A program made the translations under genes and the position numbers. The notes under the pieces are model-generated. The model was not told the origin of the DNA. It saw only the letters and a program-made list of their open reading frames with translations, and searched no databases. A stretch of DNA of 31,530 nucleotides, taken from assembly GCA_030149685.1 (NCBI GenBank), contig JASLGI010000007.1:1-31530 (forward strand), written 5' to 3'. The DNA is from Bacillaceae bacterium. Lineage in GTDB: Bacteria; Bacillota; Bacilli; Bacillales_A; Planococcaceae. Each line of letters begins with the position of its first letter. The stretch's first letter is position 1. Shown piece by piece: positions 14,389 to 22,558 of the stretch.

Positions 14389-16896
14389 ATGCTCGGTCTA
14401 CTAAAGAAAATTTTTGACCCGAATCGTCGAGATGTTAAACGACTCGGAAAAGTTGCAGATCAAGTGATGGCATTAGATGAGAAGATGCAAGCACTTTCGG
14501 ATGCAGAGTTACAAGCAAAGACAGATGAATTCCGCCAGCGTTTACACGATGGTGAAACGCTTGAACATATCAAGGTAGAAGCGTTTGCTGTTGTGCGGGA
14601 AGCTGCTCGTCGAGTGCTCGGCTTACACCCATTCCGTGTACAAATTATGGGGGGTGCGGCACTTCATGAAGGAAATATCTCAGAGATGAAAACAGGAGAA
14701 GGTAAAACATTAACTTCTACATTACCTGTTTATTTGAACGCACTTACTGGTAAAGGTGTTCACGTTGTCACGGTGAACGAATATTTAGCAGCGCGTGATG
14801 CTGAAGAGATGGGACAAGTGTACAATTTTCTCGGATTAACCGTCGGGTTGAACTTACACGAAATGTCGACAGATGAAAAGCGTGAAGCGTATCAATCAGA
14901 TATTACGTATAGTACGAATAATGAGCTAGGATTCGACTATTTACGAGACAACATGGTGTTATATAAAGAGCAAAAAGTACAACGCCCACTCAATTTTGCC
15001 GTCATTGACGAGGTTGACTCTATTTTAATTGACGAAGCACGTACACCATTGATCATCTCAGGAAAAGCAGCGAAGTCTGAAGAGTTGTATACGATGACGA
15101 ATCGATTCGTTATTACGTTAACGAAAGATGATTACACATTTGATGAAACATCTAAAGGTGTAACATTGACCGAAACAGGAATTGAAAAGGCAGAAAAAGC
15201 ATTCAATATTGATAACTTGTTTGATTTAGAACATGTCACATTAAACCATGCGATCAATCAATCATTGAAAGCGCATGTAAGTATGCAAGTAGATGATGAC
15301 TATGTCGTAAAAGATGAAAAAATTGTCATCGTTGACTCGTTCACAGGTCGTTTAATGGAAGGTCGCCGTTATAGCGATGGACTTCACCAAGCGATTGAAG
15401 CGAAAGAAGGTCTCGAAATTCAACACGAGACGATGACGCTTGCGACAATTACGTTCCAAAACTATTTCCGCATGTACGACAAACTATCTGGTATGACGGG
15501 TACAGCGAAGACAGAAGAAGAAGAATTCCGAAACATTTATAATATGAATGTTATTGAAATTCCAACAAACCGTCCGATCGCTCGTGTGGACCATCCAGAT
15601 TTAATTTATGCAACGATGGATGGGAAGTTTAAAGCCGCAGCGGAAGATATTCGTGATCGCCATAAAGCGGGGCAACCTGTTCTCGTCGGTACAGTAGCGA
15701 TTGAAACATCGGAAATTATTTCGGAGTACTTGAAAAAATTCCGCGTTCCACATAATGTGTTGAACGCAAAAAACCACGAACGTGAAGCAGAAATTATTTT
15801 AAATGCAGGACAAAAAGGAGCTGTCACGATCGCTACAAACATGGCGGGACGTGGTACAGACATTAAGCTCGGAGAAGGCGTTAAGGAGCTTGGAGGACTT
15901 GCTGTTATTGGTACGGAACGTCATGAATCACGTCGTATTGATAATCAGTTACGAGGACGTGCTGGTCGTCAAGGAGACCCAGGGGTGACGCAGTTTTACT
16001 TATCACTAGAAGATGAGTTAATGCGTCGTTTCGGTTCAGATAAAATGAAAGCGACGATGGAACGTTTCGGAATGGATGATTCCACACCAATTCAGTCACG
16101 TATGGTGTCACGTTCTGTTGAATCTGCTCAAAAGCGTGTAGAAGGAAATAACTTCGACTCACGTAAACGTTTATTAGAGTATGACGATGTATTACGTCAA
16201 CAGCGTGAAGTGATTTACACGGACCGAAATGCTGTATTAGAGCAAGAAAATATTCGTCCATTACTTGAAAATATGTTGCGAAATGTGATTGAGCGCGCAG
16301 TTGTGAATTATACACGTCGCGATGAAGATGAAGGTATAGAAGAAATTAGTACAGAAGGGTTAGCGAACTTTGTTGAAGCGAATTTACTTCCTAAAGGATG
16401 GCTTACAGCTGCAGACTTTGAAGGAAAAACGAGCGAAGAAATTGAGTTGTTGATCAAAGATGAAGTCATTCAACGATATGATGAAAAAGAAGAAGAAATG
16501 TCTGAAGAACAAATGCGCGAGTTTGAAAAAGTTATTTTACTCCGTGCAATTGATACGAAATGGACAGAACATATCGATGCGATGGACCAACTTCGTCAAG
16601 GAATTCATTTACGTGCTTACGGACAGAACGATCCCCTTGCAGAGTATCAAGCAGAAGGATTTTATATGTTTGATACAATGATGCAAGCGATTGAAGAAGA
16701 TGCCGCTAAGTATGTAATGAAGGCAGAAATTTACCGTAACTTAGAACGTCAAGAAGTAGCAAAAGGACAAGCGGTCAATCCAAAAGGTGGAGAAGCACCG
16801 AAAAAGCAACCGATTCGTAAGAAAAAAATCGGACGAAATGAACCATGTCCTTGTGGTAGTGGTAAAAAGTATAAAAACTGTCACGGGAAAGAATAA
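14389..16896 (+). CDS. secA: Preprotein translocase ATPase SecA
   Basis: SecA drives export of unfolded preproteins through SecYEG by ATP hydrolysis. The 835-residue protein, close to the 841 of B. subtilis, shows Walker A MKTGEGKT near residue 100, the DEAD-box motif [21 protein letters not shown] near 205, the [13 protein letters not shown] and [13 protein letters not shown] motifs of the second nucleotide-binding fold, and a C-terminal zinc site [14 protein letters not shown] that binds SecB or lipid/ribosome. GAGG lies about 10 bases before the ATG. It is followed within 30 bases by prfB without a terminator, the conserved Bacillales secA-prfB pairing. Confidence 0.98.
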   Translation: MLGLLKKIFDPNRRDVKRLGKVADQVMALDEKMQALSDAELQAKTDEFRQRLHDGETLEHIKVEAFAVVREAARRVLGLHPFRVQIMGGAALHEGNISEMKTGEGKTLTSTLPVYLNALTGKGVHVVTVNEYLAARDAEEMGQVYNFLGLTVGLNLHEMSTDEKREAYQSDITYSTNNELGFDYLRDNMVLYKEQKVQRPLNFAVIDEVDSILIDEARTPLIISGKAAKSEELYTMTNRFVITLTKDDYTFDETSKGVTLTETGIEKAEKAFNIDNLFDLEHVTLNHAINQSLKAHVSMQVDDDYVVKDEKIVIVDSFTGRLMEGRRYSDGLHQAIEAKEGLEIQHETMTLATITFQNYFRMYDKLSGMTGTAKTEEEEFRNIYNMNVIEIPTNRPIARVDHPDLIYATMDGKFKAAAEDIRDRHKAGQPVLVGTVAIETSEIISEYLKKFRVPHNVLNAKNHEREAEIILNAGQKGAVTIATNMAGRGTDIKLGEGVKELGGLAVIGTERHESRRIDNQLRGRAGRQGDPGVTQFYLSLEDELMRRFGSDKMKATMERFGMDDSTPIQSRMVSRSVESAQKRVEGNNFDSRKRLLEYDDVLRQQREVIYTDRNAVLEQENIRPLLENMLRNVIERAVVNYTRRDEDEGIEEISTEGLANFVEANLLPKGWLTAADFEGKTSEEIELLIKDEVIQRYDEKEEEMSEEQMREFEKVILLRAIDTKWTEHIDAMDQLRQGIHLRAYGQNDPLAEYQAEGFYMFDTMMQAIEEDAAKYVMKAEIYRNLERQEVAKGQAVNPKGGEAPKKQPIRKKKIGRNEPCPCGSGKKYKNCHGKE

Positions 16897-16923
16897 AAAC
16901 AGATTTTCAGGAGGAACAATTGA

Positions 16924-18025
16924 ATGATTCAGTTAGCAGATGTAAGAAATGAATTAGAAAATACAGCGGAAACAATCGCGGACTTCAGGGGGTCTCTTTG
17001 ACTTAGAAAACAAAGAGGCTCGTATTCAAGAACTTGATGAAATTATGGTTGATCCAGACTTTTGGAACAACCCTGATGAAGCAAAGAAATATATCGATGA
17101 ATCGAATTATTTAAAAGATATCGTCGGTTCGTATAAAGAATTAGTCGAAACACATGGAGATTTAGAAGCGACTCATGAATTGCTTCGAGAAGAGTATGAT
17201 GAAGAGTTATTTGCGGAGCTCGAAACAGAAATGCAAGACTTTTTACAAGCGGTAGAAACGTTTGAGTTACAAATGTTACTGAGCGAAGAGCACGACCAAA
17301 ATAGTGCTATTTTAGAAATTCATTCAGGAGCAGGCGGAACAGAATCTCAAGATTGGGCATCGATGCTTTTACGTATGTATACGCGTTGGGCAGAACAACA
17401 CGATTACAAAGTCGAAACACTCGATTATCAAGCTGGGGATGAGGCAGGTGTGAAATCTGTTACATTGTCGATCAAAGGTGTGAATGCTTACGGTTATTTA
17501 AAAGCTGAAAAAGGTGTTCACCGTCTCGTCCGTATATCACCTTTCGATTCTTCGGGGCGTCGTCATACGTCATTCTCATCTGTCGAAGTGACACCGGAGC
17601 TTGATGATGATATGGATATAGAGATTCGTTCTGAAGATGTGAAAATTGATACGTACCGTTCAAGCGGTGCGGGTGGACAACACGTCAACACGACGGATTC
17701 AGCAGTTCGTATGACGCATATTCCGACCGGAGCTGTCGTAACTTGTCAAACAGAACGTTCACAAATTAAAAACCGTGAACGTGCGATGAAAATGTTAAAA
17801 GCAAAATTGTATCAAATTCAATTAGAAGAAGAACAAGCAAAACTCGATGCGATTCGCGGAGAACAGAAAGAAATTGGCTGGGGAAGTCAAATCCGTTCGT
17901 ACGTTTTCCACCCATATTCTATGGTGAAGGATCATCGAACGAATGAAGAATCAGGAAATACAGATGCAGTGATGGACGGAGATTTAGATCCATTTATTCA
18001 TGCTTACTTACGTTCGCAACTATAA
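16924..18025 (+). CDS. prfB: Peptide chain release factor 2, with programmed +1 frameshift
   Basis: RF2 recognises UGA and UAA stop codons and releases the finished peptide. The gene is read in two frames: codons 1-25 (ATG 16924) end at CTT-TGA (16996-17001), and ribosomes slip +1 so that T16999 is skipped and reading continues with GAC (17000), giving 366 residues, the normal RF2 length. The second frame holds the catalytic GGQ loop ([24 protein letters not shown]) and the RF2 specificity region ([13 protein letters not shown] precedes it). An internal frame beginning at ATG 17045 is only the downstream remnant, not the true start. AGGAGG stands about 9 bases before ATG 16924. Co-transcribed with secA. 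Confidence 0.97.
16987..17002 (+). other. Programmed +1 ribosomal frameshift site of prfB
   Basis: An internal Shine-Dalgarno AGGGGG (16987-16992), then TCT, the slippery CTT and the in-frame stop TGA followed by C (17002), which makes a poor termination context. This is the classic autoregulatory arrangement: when RF2 is scarce the ribosome stalls at TGA and shifts +1 on CTT-T. Confidence 0.96.
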
Positions 18026-18064
18026 AAAAAGGTACTCGTCTAATAAGAGACGAGTGCCTTTTTT
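18024..18064. terminator. Terminator of secA-prfB
   Basis: An 11-bp stem with one G-T pair (18031-18041 with 18048-18058) is flanked by an A-run before and six T after. It mainly serves the plus strand, since no minus-strand gene faces it. Confidence 0.93.
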
Positions 18065-18126
18065 ATCTCCAAATTTTAGTGAAAAGAAAATGAAACATAT
18101 CTGTAATGCTAATTTGACAACTCTCA

Positions 18127-18135
18127 TGCTATAAT
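18127..18135 (+). promoter_or_regulatory. Extended -10 promoter for ftsEX
   Basis: TGC-TATAAT (18127-18135) is a perfect extended -10 box, about 47 bases before the chosen ftsE start. A consensus TTGACA (18114-18119) lies only 10 bases upstream, too near to act as its -35. No good -35 stands at the 17-bp position. Confidence 0.68.
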
Positions 18136-18181
18136 GAATTTAAGTTCAAAGAGAATCGAATACAACTTAGGTGGTTTTGCA

Positions 18182-18868
18182 ATGATTATCATGAAAGATG
18201 TGTACAAAAAATATTCAAACGGAGTTGTCGCCGCGAACGGATTAAATGTTGAAATCCGTCCGGGAGAGTTTGTGTATGTCGTCGGTCCGAGTGGTGCAGG
18301 GAAGTCAACATTCATCAAAATGATTTATCGTGAAGAAAAACCAACGAGTGGTGAAATTTTCGTTAATGATAAAAATTTGATAAATATGAAAGATCGAGAC
18401 GTACCATATTTGCGACGTGAAATAGGGGTCGTTTTCCAAGACTTCAAGCTTTTGCCACGATTAAACGCTTTTGAAAATATCGCATTTGCATTAGAAGTAA
18501 TCGAAGAACATCCGCAAAAGATCAAGAAGAAAGTCCAAGACGTTTTAGCACTTGTCGGATTAGCGGGAAAGGAAAAAATGTTCCCTCATGAATTGTCGGG
18601 CGGAGAACAACAACGTGTTGCTATCGCTCGTTCAATCGTTAATATGCCGAAAATTGTTATTGCAGACGAGCCAACAGGGAATTTAGATCCTGAAACTTCT
18701 TGGGAGATTATGAAGATTTTTGAAGAAATCAACTCGAGAGGAACGACAATCGTTATGGCTACTCATAATCGAGAAGTCGTCGATACGATACGACATCGAG
18801 TATTAGCAATTGAAGATGGCGTCATCGTTCGAGATGAATATGGAGGCGAATACGGAAATGACTATTAA
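18182..18868 (+). CDS. ftsE: Cell division ATP-binding protein FtsE
   Basis: FtsE is the cytosolic ATPase of the FtsEX complex, which does not transport a substrate but transmits a mechanical signal across the membrane to peptidoglycan hydrolases. The 228-residue protein has the ABC core: Walker A GPSGAGKST (35-43), signature LSGGEQQRVAIARS, Walker B IVIADEPTGNLDP and the H-loop MATHNRE. AGGTGG (18169-18174) is 7 bases before ATG 18182. An in-frame ATG at 18134 would lie inside the -10 promoter box and cannot be used by that transcript. It overlaps ftsX by 11 bases, so the two are translated together. Confidence 0.96.
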   Translation: MIIMKDVYKKYSNGVVAANGLNVEIRPGEFVYVVGPSGAGKSTFIKMIYREEKPTSGEIFVNDKNLINMKDRDVPYLRREIGVVFQDFKLLPRLNAFENIAFALEVIEEHPQKIKKKVQDVLALVGLAGKEKMFPHELSGGEQQRVAIARSIVNMPKIVIADEPTGNLDPETSWEIMKIFEEINSRGTTIVMATHNREVVDTIRHRVLAIEDGVIVRDEYGGEYGNDY

Positions 18869-19742
18869 TACGTGGATTCGTCACATAAGAGAAAGTTTTA
18901 AAAGTCTCGGTCGAAATGGCTGGATGACTTTTGCATCGATTAGCGCGGTAACGATGACATTGTTACTCGTCGGTGTATTTTTAATCATTATGACAAACTT
19001 AAATGGTTTAGCGAACAATATTGAAAAAGATGTCGAGATTAAAGTGACATTAGATCCAGCATTATCGAAAGAAGAAGCGAAGGAAGTAGAAAAGGAAGTA
19101 AAGAAATTAGACGGTATAGAAACGGTGAAATACTCTACGAAGGACGAAGAGCTCGATAAAATGATCGTTACTTTAGGAGATGAATTTGCTTTATACAAAA
19201 CGAGTAACCCATTAGGTGACGTATTATATGTAAAAGCAAAAGACCCGCACGAGACAGCAGCTATTGCTAAAAAGATCGGTAGTTATGAACAGGTCTATGA
19301 AATAGCGTATGGTGAAGGAAAAGTCGAGAAGTTATTTAACGTTTTGAAGAAAAGTCGAAACATCGGTGCGGTACTCATTGTCGGCTTACTCGTCATCGCT
19401 ATGTTTTTAATTTCGAATACGATTCGTTTGACAATTAACGCACGAGGAACAGAAATTGAAATTATGAAACTCGTCGGTGCGACGAATAACTTTGTTCGTA
19501 TACCGTTTATATTAGAAGGAATTTGGATCGGAATTATCGGTGCAATCATACCGATTTTAGCAATTACAATCGGTTACAATAAAGTGTATCAATCATGGGC
19601 GCCAAAATTACAAGATGAGATTTTTCAAATGGTAGCGGTGAACCCATTGATTTGGCAAGTGAGCAGTTTATTATTATTGATCGGAATAGGAATCGGCATC
19701 TGGGGTAGCTTTATCTCTGTCCGTCGATTTTTAAAAGTGTAA
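18858..19742 (+). CDS. ftsX: Cell division membrane protein FtsX
   Basis: FtsX is the membrane half of FtsEX. The 294-residue length, close to the 296 of B. subtilis, and layout fit: one membrane segment near residues 20-45, an extracellular domain of about 110 residues that binds hydrolase partners, then three further segments with the conserved cytoplasmic-side EIEIMKLVGATNNFVRIPFILEG. The start is ATG 18858, with GGAGG at 18842-18846, a slightly long 11-base spacing; an in-frame ATG at 18810 gives 16 extra residues with no ribosome site and inside ftsE. The next gene, encoding a secreted M23 coiled-coil protein, is its most likely extracellular partner. Confidence 0.95.
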   Translation: MTINTWIRHIRESFKSLGRNGWMTFASISAVTMTLLLVGVFLIIMTNLNGLANNIEKDVEIKVTLDPALSKEEAKEVEKEVKKLDGIETVKYSTKDEELDKMIVTLGDEFALYKTSNPLGDVLYVKAKDPHETAAIAKKIGSYEQVYEIAYGEGKVEKLFNVLKKSRNIGAVLIVGLLVIAMFLISNTIRLTINARGTEIEIMKLVGATNNFVRIPFILEGIWIGIIGAIIPILAITIGYNKVYQSWAPKLQDEIFQMVAVNPLIWQVSSLLLLIGIGIGIWGSFISVRRFLKV

Positions 19743-19774
19743 GGTATGTGAGTGAAAGGAGATCATTTGATTTG

Positions 19775-21076
19775 ATGAAAAGCAAGTGGCTGAAGACAAC
19801 GCTCGCAGCTTTCATGTTGTCATCGACAGTAATTGGAACGGTCGATGTTTCAGCAAAATCAATCGAAGAGTTAAAAAAGGAAAAAGAAACGATTGAACAG
19901 AAGAAGAATGAGTTAAACATAGGTATTGAAGAGAAGAAAAGAGAGATTCATTCGAATCAATCATCTATAGATGAAATTTTAGAAGAAATATCAAAGTTGA
20001 ACCGTGAAATCGAAGAGACGAATCAAAAAATGTCTGCTGTTCAACAAGATATCGATGAAACGAAGCAATCGATTGCTAAGCTTCAAGCATCGATTGCAGA
20101 TTTAGAAAAGAAAATTAAAGAACGTGATGATGTATTACGAGAGCGTATGCGTACGTTACAAGCGCAAGGAAGTACATCATATGTCGACGTGTTACTCGGT
20201 GCGACAAGCTTCACGGACTTCATTGACCGATTTTCAGCAGTGTCTACGTTAATGAATGCCGATCGTTCAATTATGAAGCAACAACAACAAGATATTGATC
20301 GTATTGAAGAAGAGAAAAAAGAAGTAGAAAACCAGCTTGTGCATTTAGAAAAGCGCCGAACAGAATTAGAACAGTTAACGAAGTCATTAACAAAACAAAA
20401 AGAAGATCAACGCTATTTAATTGATAAATTAGAAGAAGAACAAGAACGATTGTCGAAAGAAAAGCTTGCATTAGAAGATGAGTACGGAAAAGCATATGAG
20501 CTCGGAAAAGGAATTGAAACGCAAATTATTGAAGAGCAACGCCGAGTAGCTGAAGAGGCGCGTCGTCAAGAAGAAGCAAGACGTGCAGCAGCAGCGGCTG
20601 CTGCTGCCGCACAACAAGCAACTGCAGGAGAAAGTACAGTAGCTGCTCCTCCAGTAACAAGTGGCACGTGGATGAAGCCGACGACAGGACGTTTCACATC
20701 AGGCTTCGGTTGGCGAATGCATCCGATCAAAAAGCAGCGACTCCAACACCGAGGAATTGATATTGCCAATAGTCCGGGAACACCGATTGTCGCAGCAGCA
20801 GATGGTGTCGTATCTTCTGCTCGTTCTATGGGAGGACTAGGAAATGCGATTTTCATCACCCATTCAATCGATGGGAAGATTTTCACATCTGTCTACGGTC
20901 ACTTATCAAGTATTGGTGTGAGTCCAGGTCAAACAGTGAAAAAAGGAGAGAAAATTGGAGCGATGGGAAATACCGGGAACTCTACAAGCTCTCACTTACA
21001 CTTTGAGATTCACGTTGGCACATTTACAGCGAGCGGACCGAGCGCAGTCAATCCATTGCAATACATTCCGTTGTAA
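19775..21076 (+). CDS. Secreted coiled-coil M23 (LytM) peptidase, EnvC/PcsB-like
   Basis: The 433-residue protein has a signal peptide (MKSKWLKTTLAAFMLSSTVIGTVDVSA, cleavage likely before KS), a long coiled coil (about 28-265), an Ala/Pro-rich linker, and a C-terminal M23 domain. The zinc-binding residues are intact: H325-x3-D329 (HRGID) and H407-x-H409 (HLHFEIH), so it may be an active endopeptidase, unlike E. coli EnvC, which is degenerate. Coiled-coil plus LytM is the usual design of FtsEX-controlled hydrolases or activators. In B. subtilis, FtsEX instead activates CwlO (NlpC/P60), encoded elsewhere. Start choice: ATG 19775, 13 bases after AAAGGAG; TTG 19772 is 10 bases away, and the in-frame GTG 19748 precedes that site. 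Confidence 0.9.
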   Translation: MKSKWLKTTLAAFMLSSTVIGTVDVSAKSIEELKKEKETIEQKKNELNIGIEEKKREIHSNQSSIDEILEEISKLNREIEETNQKMSAVQQDIDETKQSIAKLQASIADLEKKIKERDDVLRERMRTLQAQGSTSYVDVLLGATSFTDFIDRFSAVSTLMNADRSIMKQQQQDIDRIEEEKKEVENQLVHLEKRRTELEQLTKSLTKQKEDQRYLIDKLEEEQERLSKEKLALEDEYGKAYELGKGIETQIIEEQRRVAEEARRQEEARRAAAAAAAAAQQATAGESTVAAPPVTSGTWMKPTTGRFTSGFGWRMHPIKKQRLQHRGIDIANSPGTPIVAAADGVVSSARSMGGLGNAIFITHSIDGKIFTSVYGHLSSIGVSPGQTVKKGEKIGAMGNTGNSTSSHLHFEIHVGTFTASGPSAVNPLQYIPL

Positions 21077-21094
21077 ACAAAAAAAGAAGAGCTC

Positions 21095-21132
21095 GCAATT
21101 CCGTAGGCGTACGCAAATCTGTACGGAGTTGC
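21095..21132 (+). other. Hairpin of unknown role downstream of the M23 gene
   Basis: GCAATTCCGTA (21095-21105) can pair with TACGGAGTTGC (21122-21132) over 11 bp with one G-T pair; the 16-base loop contains CGTACG. No T-run follows, so it is not an intrinsic terminator. It lies just before the real terminator at 21166 and might be a 3' stabilising structure. Confidence 0.55.
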
Positions 21133-21165
21133 ATGAAAACTTAAACGAATATTATAAAAGCTTAA

Positions 21166-21205
21166 AAAGACACTTGAATTTTTAGTCATTCAAGTGTCTT
21201 TCGTT
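21166..21205 (+). terminator. Terminator of ftsEX-M23 operon
   Basis: A 14-bp stem (21166-21179 with 21188-21201) and an 8-base loop ends in TCTTTCGTT, a poor T-tract. Upstream A-run gives some symmetry. It resembles the terminator at 3698-3736 in core sequence. Confidence 0.75.
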
Positions 21206-21287
21206 ATTTAGAGTCTGTTTTGCCCAGCTTCTTCTTTTTTTGTCGTCCTTCGACTTTTGGAAAAAGAGAGCAGAATACGTGAACATT

Positions 21288-21296
21288 TGATACAAT
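21288..21296 (+). promoter_or_regulatory. Extended -10 promoter for the MinJ-like gene
   Basis: TGA-TACAAT (21288-21296) is a good extended -10, about 35 bases before the start at 21331. There is no convincing -35 at the normal distance. Confidence 0.5.
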
Positions 21297-21330
21297 ACAG
21301 AAAAGAGATTTTAAAAAAGAGGTGCACATT

Positions 21331-22443
21331 GTGGAAGCTTTGGATTTTTTCATTTATAGCCCGATGATTTTTTTGTTCGCGCTGCTTCTCATGATCTTCG
21401 GTTATATGCGCACAAAGCGTGAGCGTAAAATGTTTCACGTACGAATTGAGCCTTGGAGTAAAGAAGTGAAACGAGGATTGTTCCAAGGGATATTTAGCGG
21501 GTTCGCTGTCTCACTCGTTTTATTCGGTTTTGGTGTCGTTTTATCGCCCGATTATTTACTCGCATTGGCGATTTTAATAACAGTTCTGTTAGTTGTCGGT
21601 TATAGCCGCTTACTAACACCTGCTTATTTTTTACTTGGAGCAGTCTTCGTTTTATTTTTATTAGAAGATTACGTAGAACAAGTAACACTGTCGAATGAAA
21701 CATTGCTCGGTTTACTTTTACTTGCTACGCTTTTATTATTTGTTGAAGCGTTGTTGATTCAACGCCAAAGTAAGCATCAAGCATCCCCCGTTATTCAAAA
21801 AACACCGAGAGGTCGAGAGACGTCAAGTTTTGAACATAAACAATGGTGGCTATTACCGGTCGTCTTACTCGTTCCGGGAGATTGGTTTGAATCATTTTCA
21901 ACATTATGGCCCGTTTTCTCCATTGGAGAGAGTGGATATGCGTTCGTGTTATTTCCTTTTGTTATAGGGTCAGCGTATCATTTACGTTCCTCTTATCCAG
22001 ATATATTTATGCAACGTGTTAGCCGACATGTTTTCGCGTTGAGTATGCTCGGCCTCATATTTACGATGGTCGCTTATATTTACCCACCATTTTCTCTCAT
22101 CGGTCTCGGCTTACTCGCTGTCGGTCGTTTATTCATTAACAGTTGGAATGTGCGTCAAGACCGTCAAGGAAATGTGCATCAAATTCCAGAAGGATTAACG
22201 ATTGTTAGTTTACTACCTGAAACCGCTGCGGTAGACCTCGGCTTACAAGTAGGAGAAACAATTGCTAAAGTAAATGGCGAGCGTGTTTATAATGAAAAAG
22301 AATTTTATGACGCACTTCAAAAAAATGCGGCTCACTGTCGCTTAGAAGTCATTGATCGTAACGGAGAATTGCGTTTAATCCAACGTGTTCTTTATGCCGA
22401 CGATCATCACCGTCTCGGATTAGTTTTCTTGTACTTCCGTTAA
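21331..22443 (+). CDS. minJ: MinJ-like polytopic membrane protein with PDZ domain
   Basis: B. subtilis MinJ (YvjD) links DivIVA at the poles and septum to MinD, placing the division inhibitor. This 370-residue protein has that architecture: a membrane region of roughly seven to eight hydrophobic segments (1-265), then a C-terminal PDZ domain (about 280-365, PEGLTIVSLLPETAAVDLGLQVGETIAKVNGERVYN). Its place after ftsEX and before other genes matches B. subtilis, where minJ lies near ctpB-ftsX-ftsE, so the symbol rests on both design and position. The start is GTG 21331, 8 bases after AGAGG; the GTG at 21322 overlaps that site. It is a single-gene unit with its own promoter and a strong terminator. 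The membrane-PDZ pattern alone is not unique. Confidence 0.78.
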   Translation: MEALDFFIYSPMIFLFALLLMIFGYMRTKRERKMFHVRIEPWSKEVKRGLFQGIFSGFAVSLVLFGFGVVLSPDYLLALAILITVLLVVGYSRLLTPAYFLLGAVFVLFLLEDYVEQVTLSNETLLGLLLLATLLLFVEALLIQRQSKHQASPVIQKTPRGRETSSFEHKQWWLLPVVLLVPGDWFESFSTLWPVFSIGESGYAFVLFPFVIGSAYHLRSSYPDIFMQRVSRHVFALSMLGLIFTMVAYIYPPFSLIGLGLLAVGRLFINSWNVRQDRQGNVHQIPEGLTIVSLLPETAAVDLGLQVGETIAKVNGERVYNEKEFYDALQKNAAHCRLEVIDRNGELRLIQRVLYADDHHRLGLVFLYFR

Positions 22444-22448
22444 GCGCT

Positions 22449-22480
22449 GAGCTATCTGTCTTTTGCAGGTAGCTCTTTTT
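22449..22480 (+). terminator. Terminator of the MinJ-like gene
   Basis: A 10-bp stem with one T-G pair (22449-22458 with 22466-22475) and a seven-base loop is followed by five T. Confidence 0.9.
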
Positions 22481-22514
22481 AAATTTTATTATTCAGGGGG
22501 GACGTTCCCTTCAT

Positions 22515-22523
22515 TGGTATAAT
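22515..22523 (+). promoter_or_regulatory. Extended -10 promoter for addBA
   Basis: TGG-TATAAT (22515-22523) is a perfect extended -10, about 35 bases before the addB start and after the minJ terminator. The -35 position is G-rich and does not fit. A dyad GGGGACGTTCCC (22498-22509) lies just upstream. Confidence 0.68.
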
Positions 22524-22558
22524 AGAAAAGAGAAGAAAAAGATCAAAGGAGGAATAAT

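Noticed and set aside
18134..18181. N-terminal extension of FtsE from ATG 18134
   Set aside because: The codon lies inside the TATAAT promoter box, and AGGTGG supports ATG 18182 instead.
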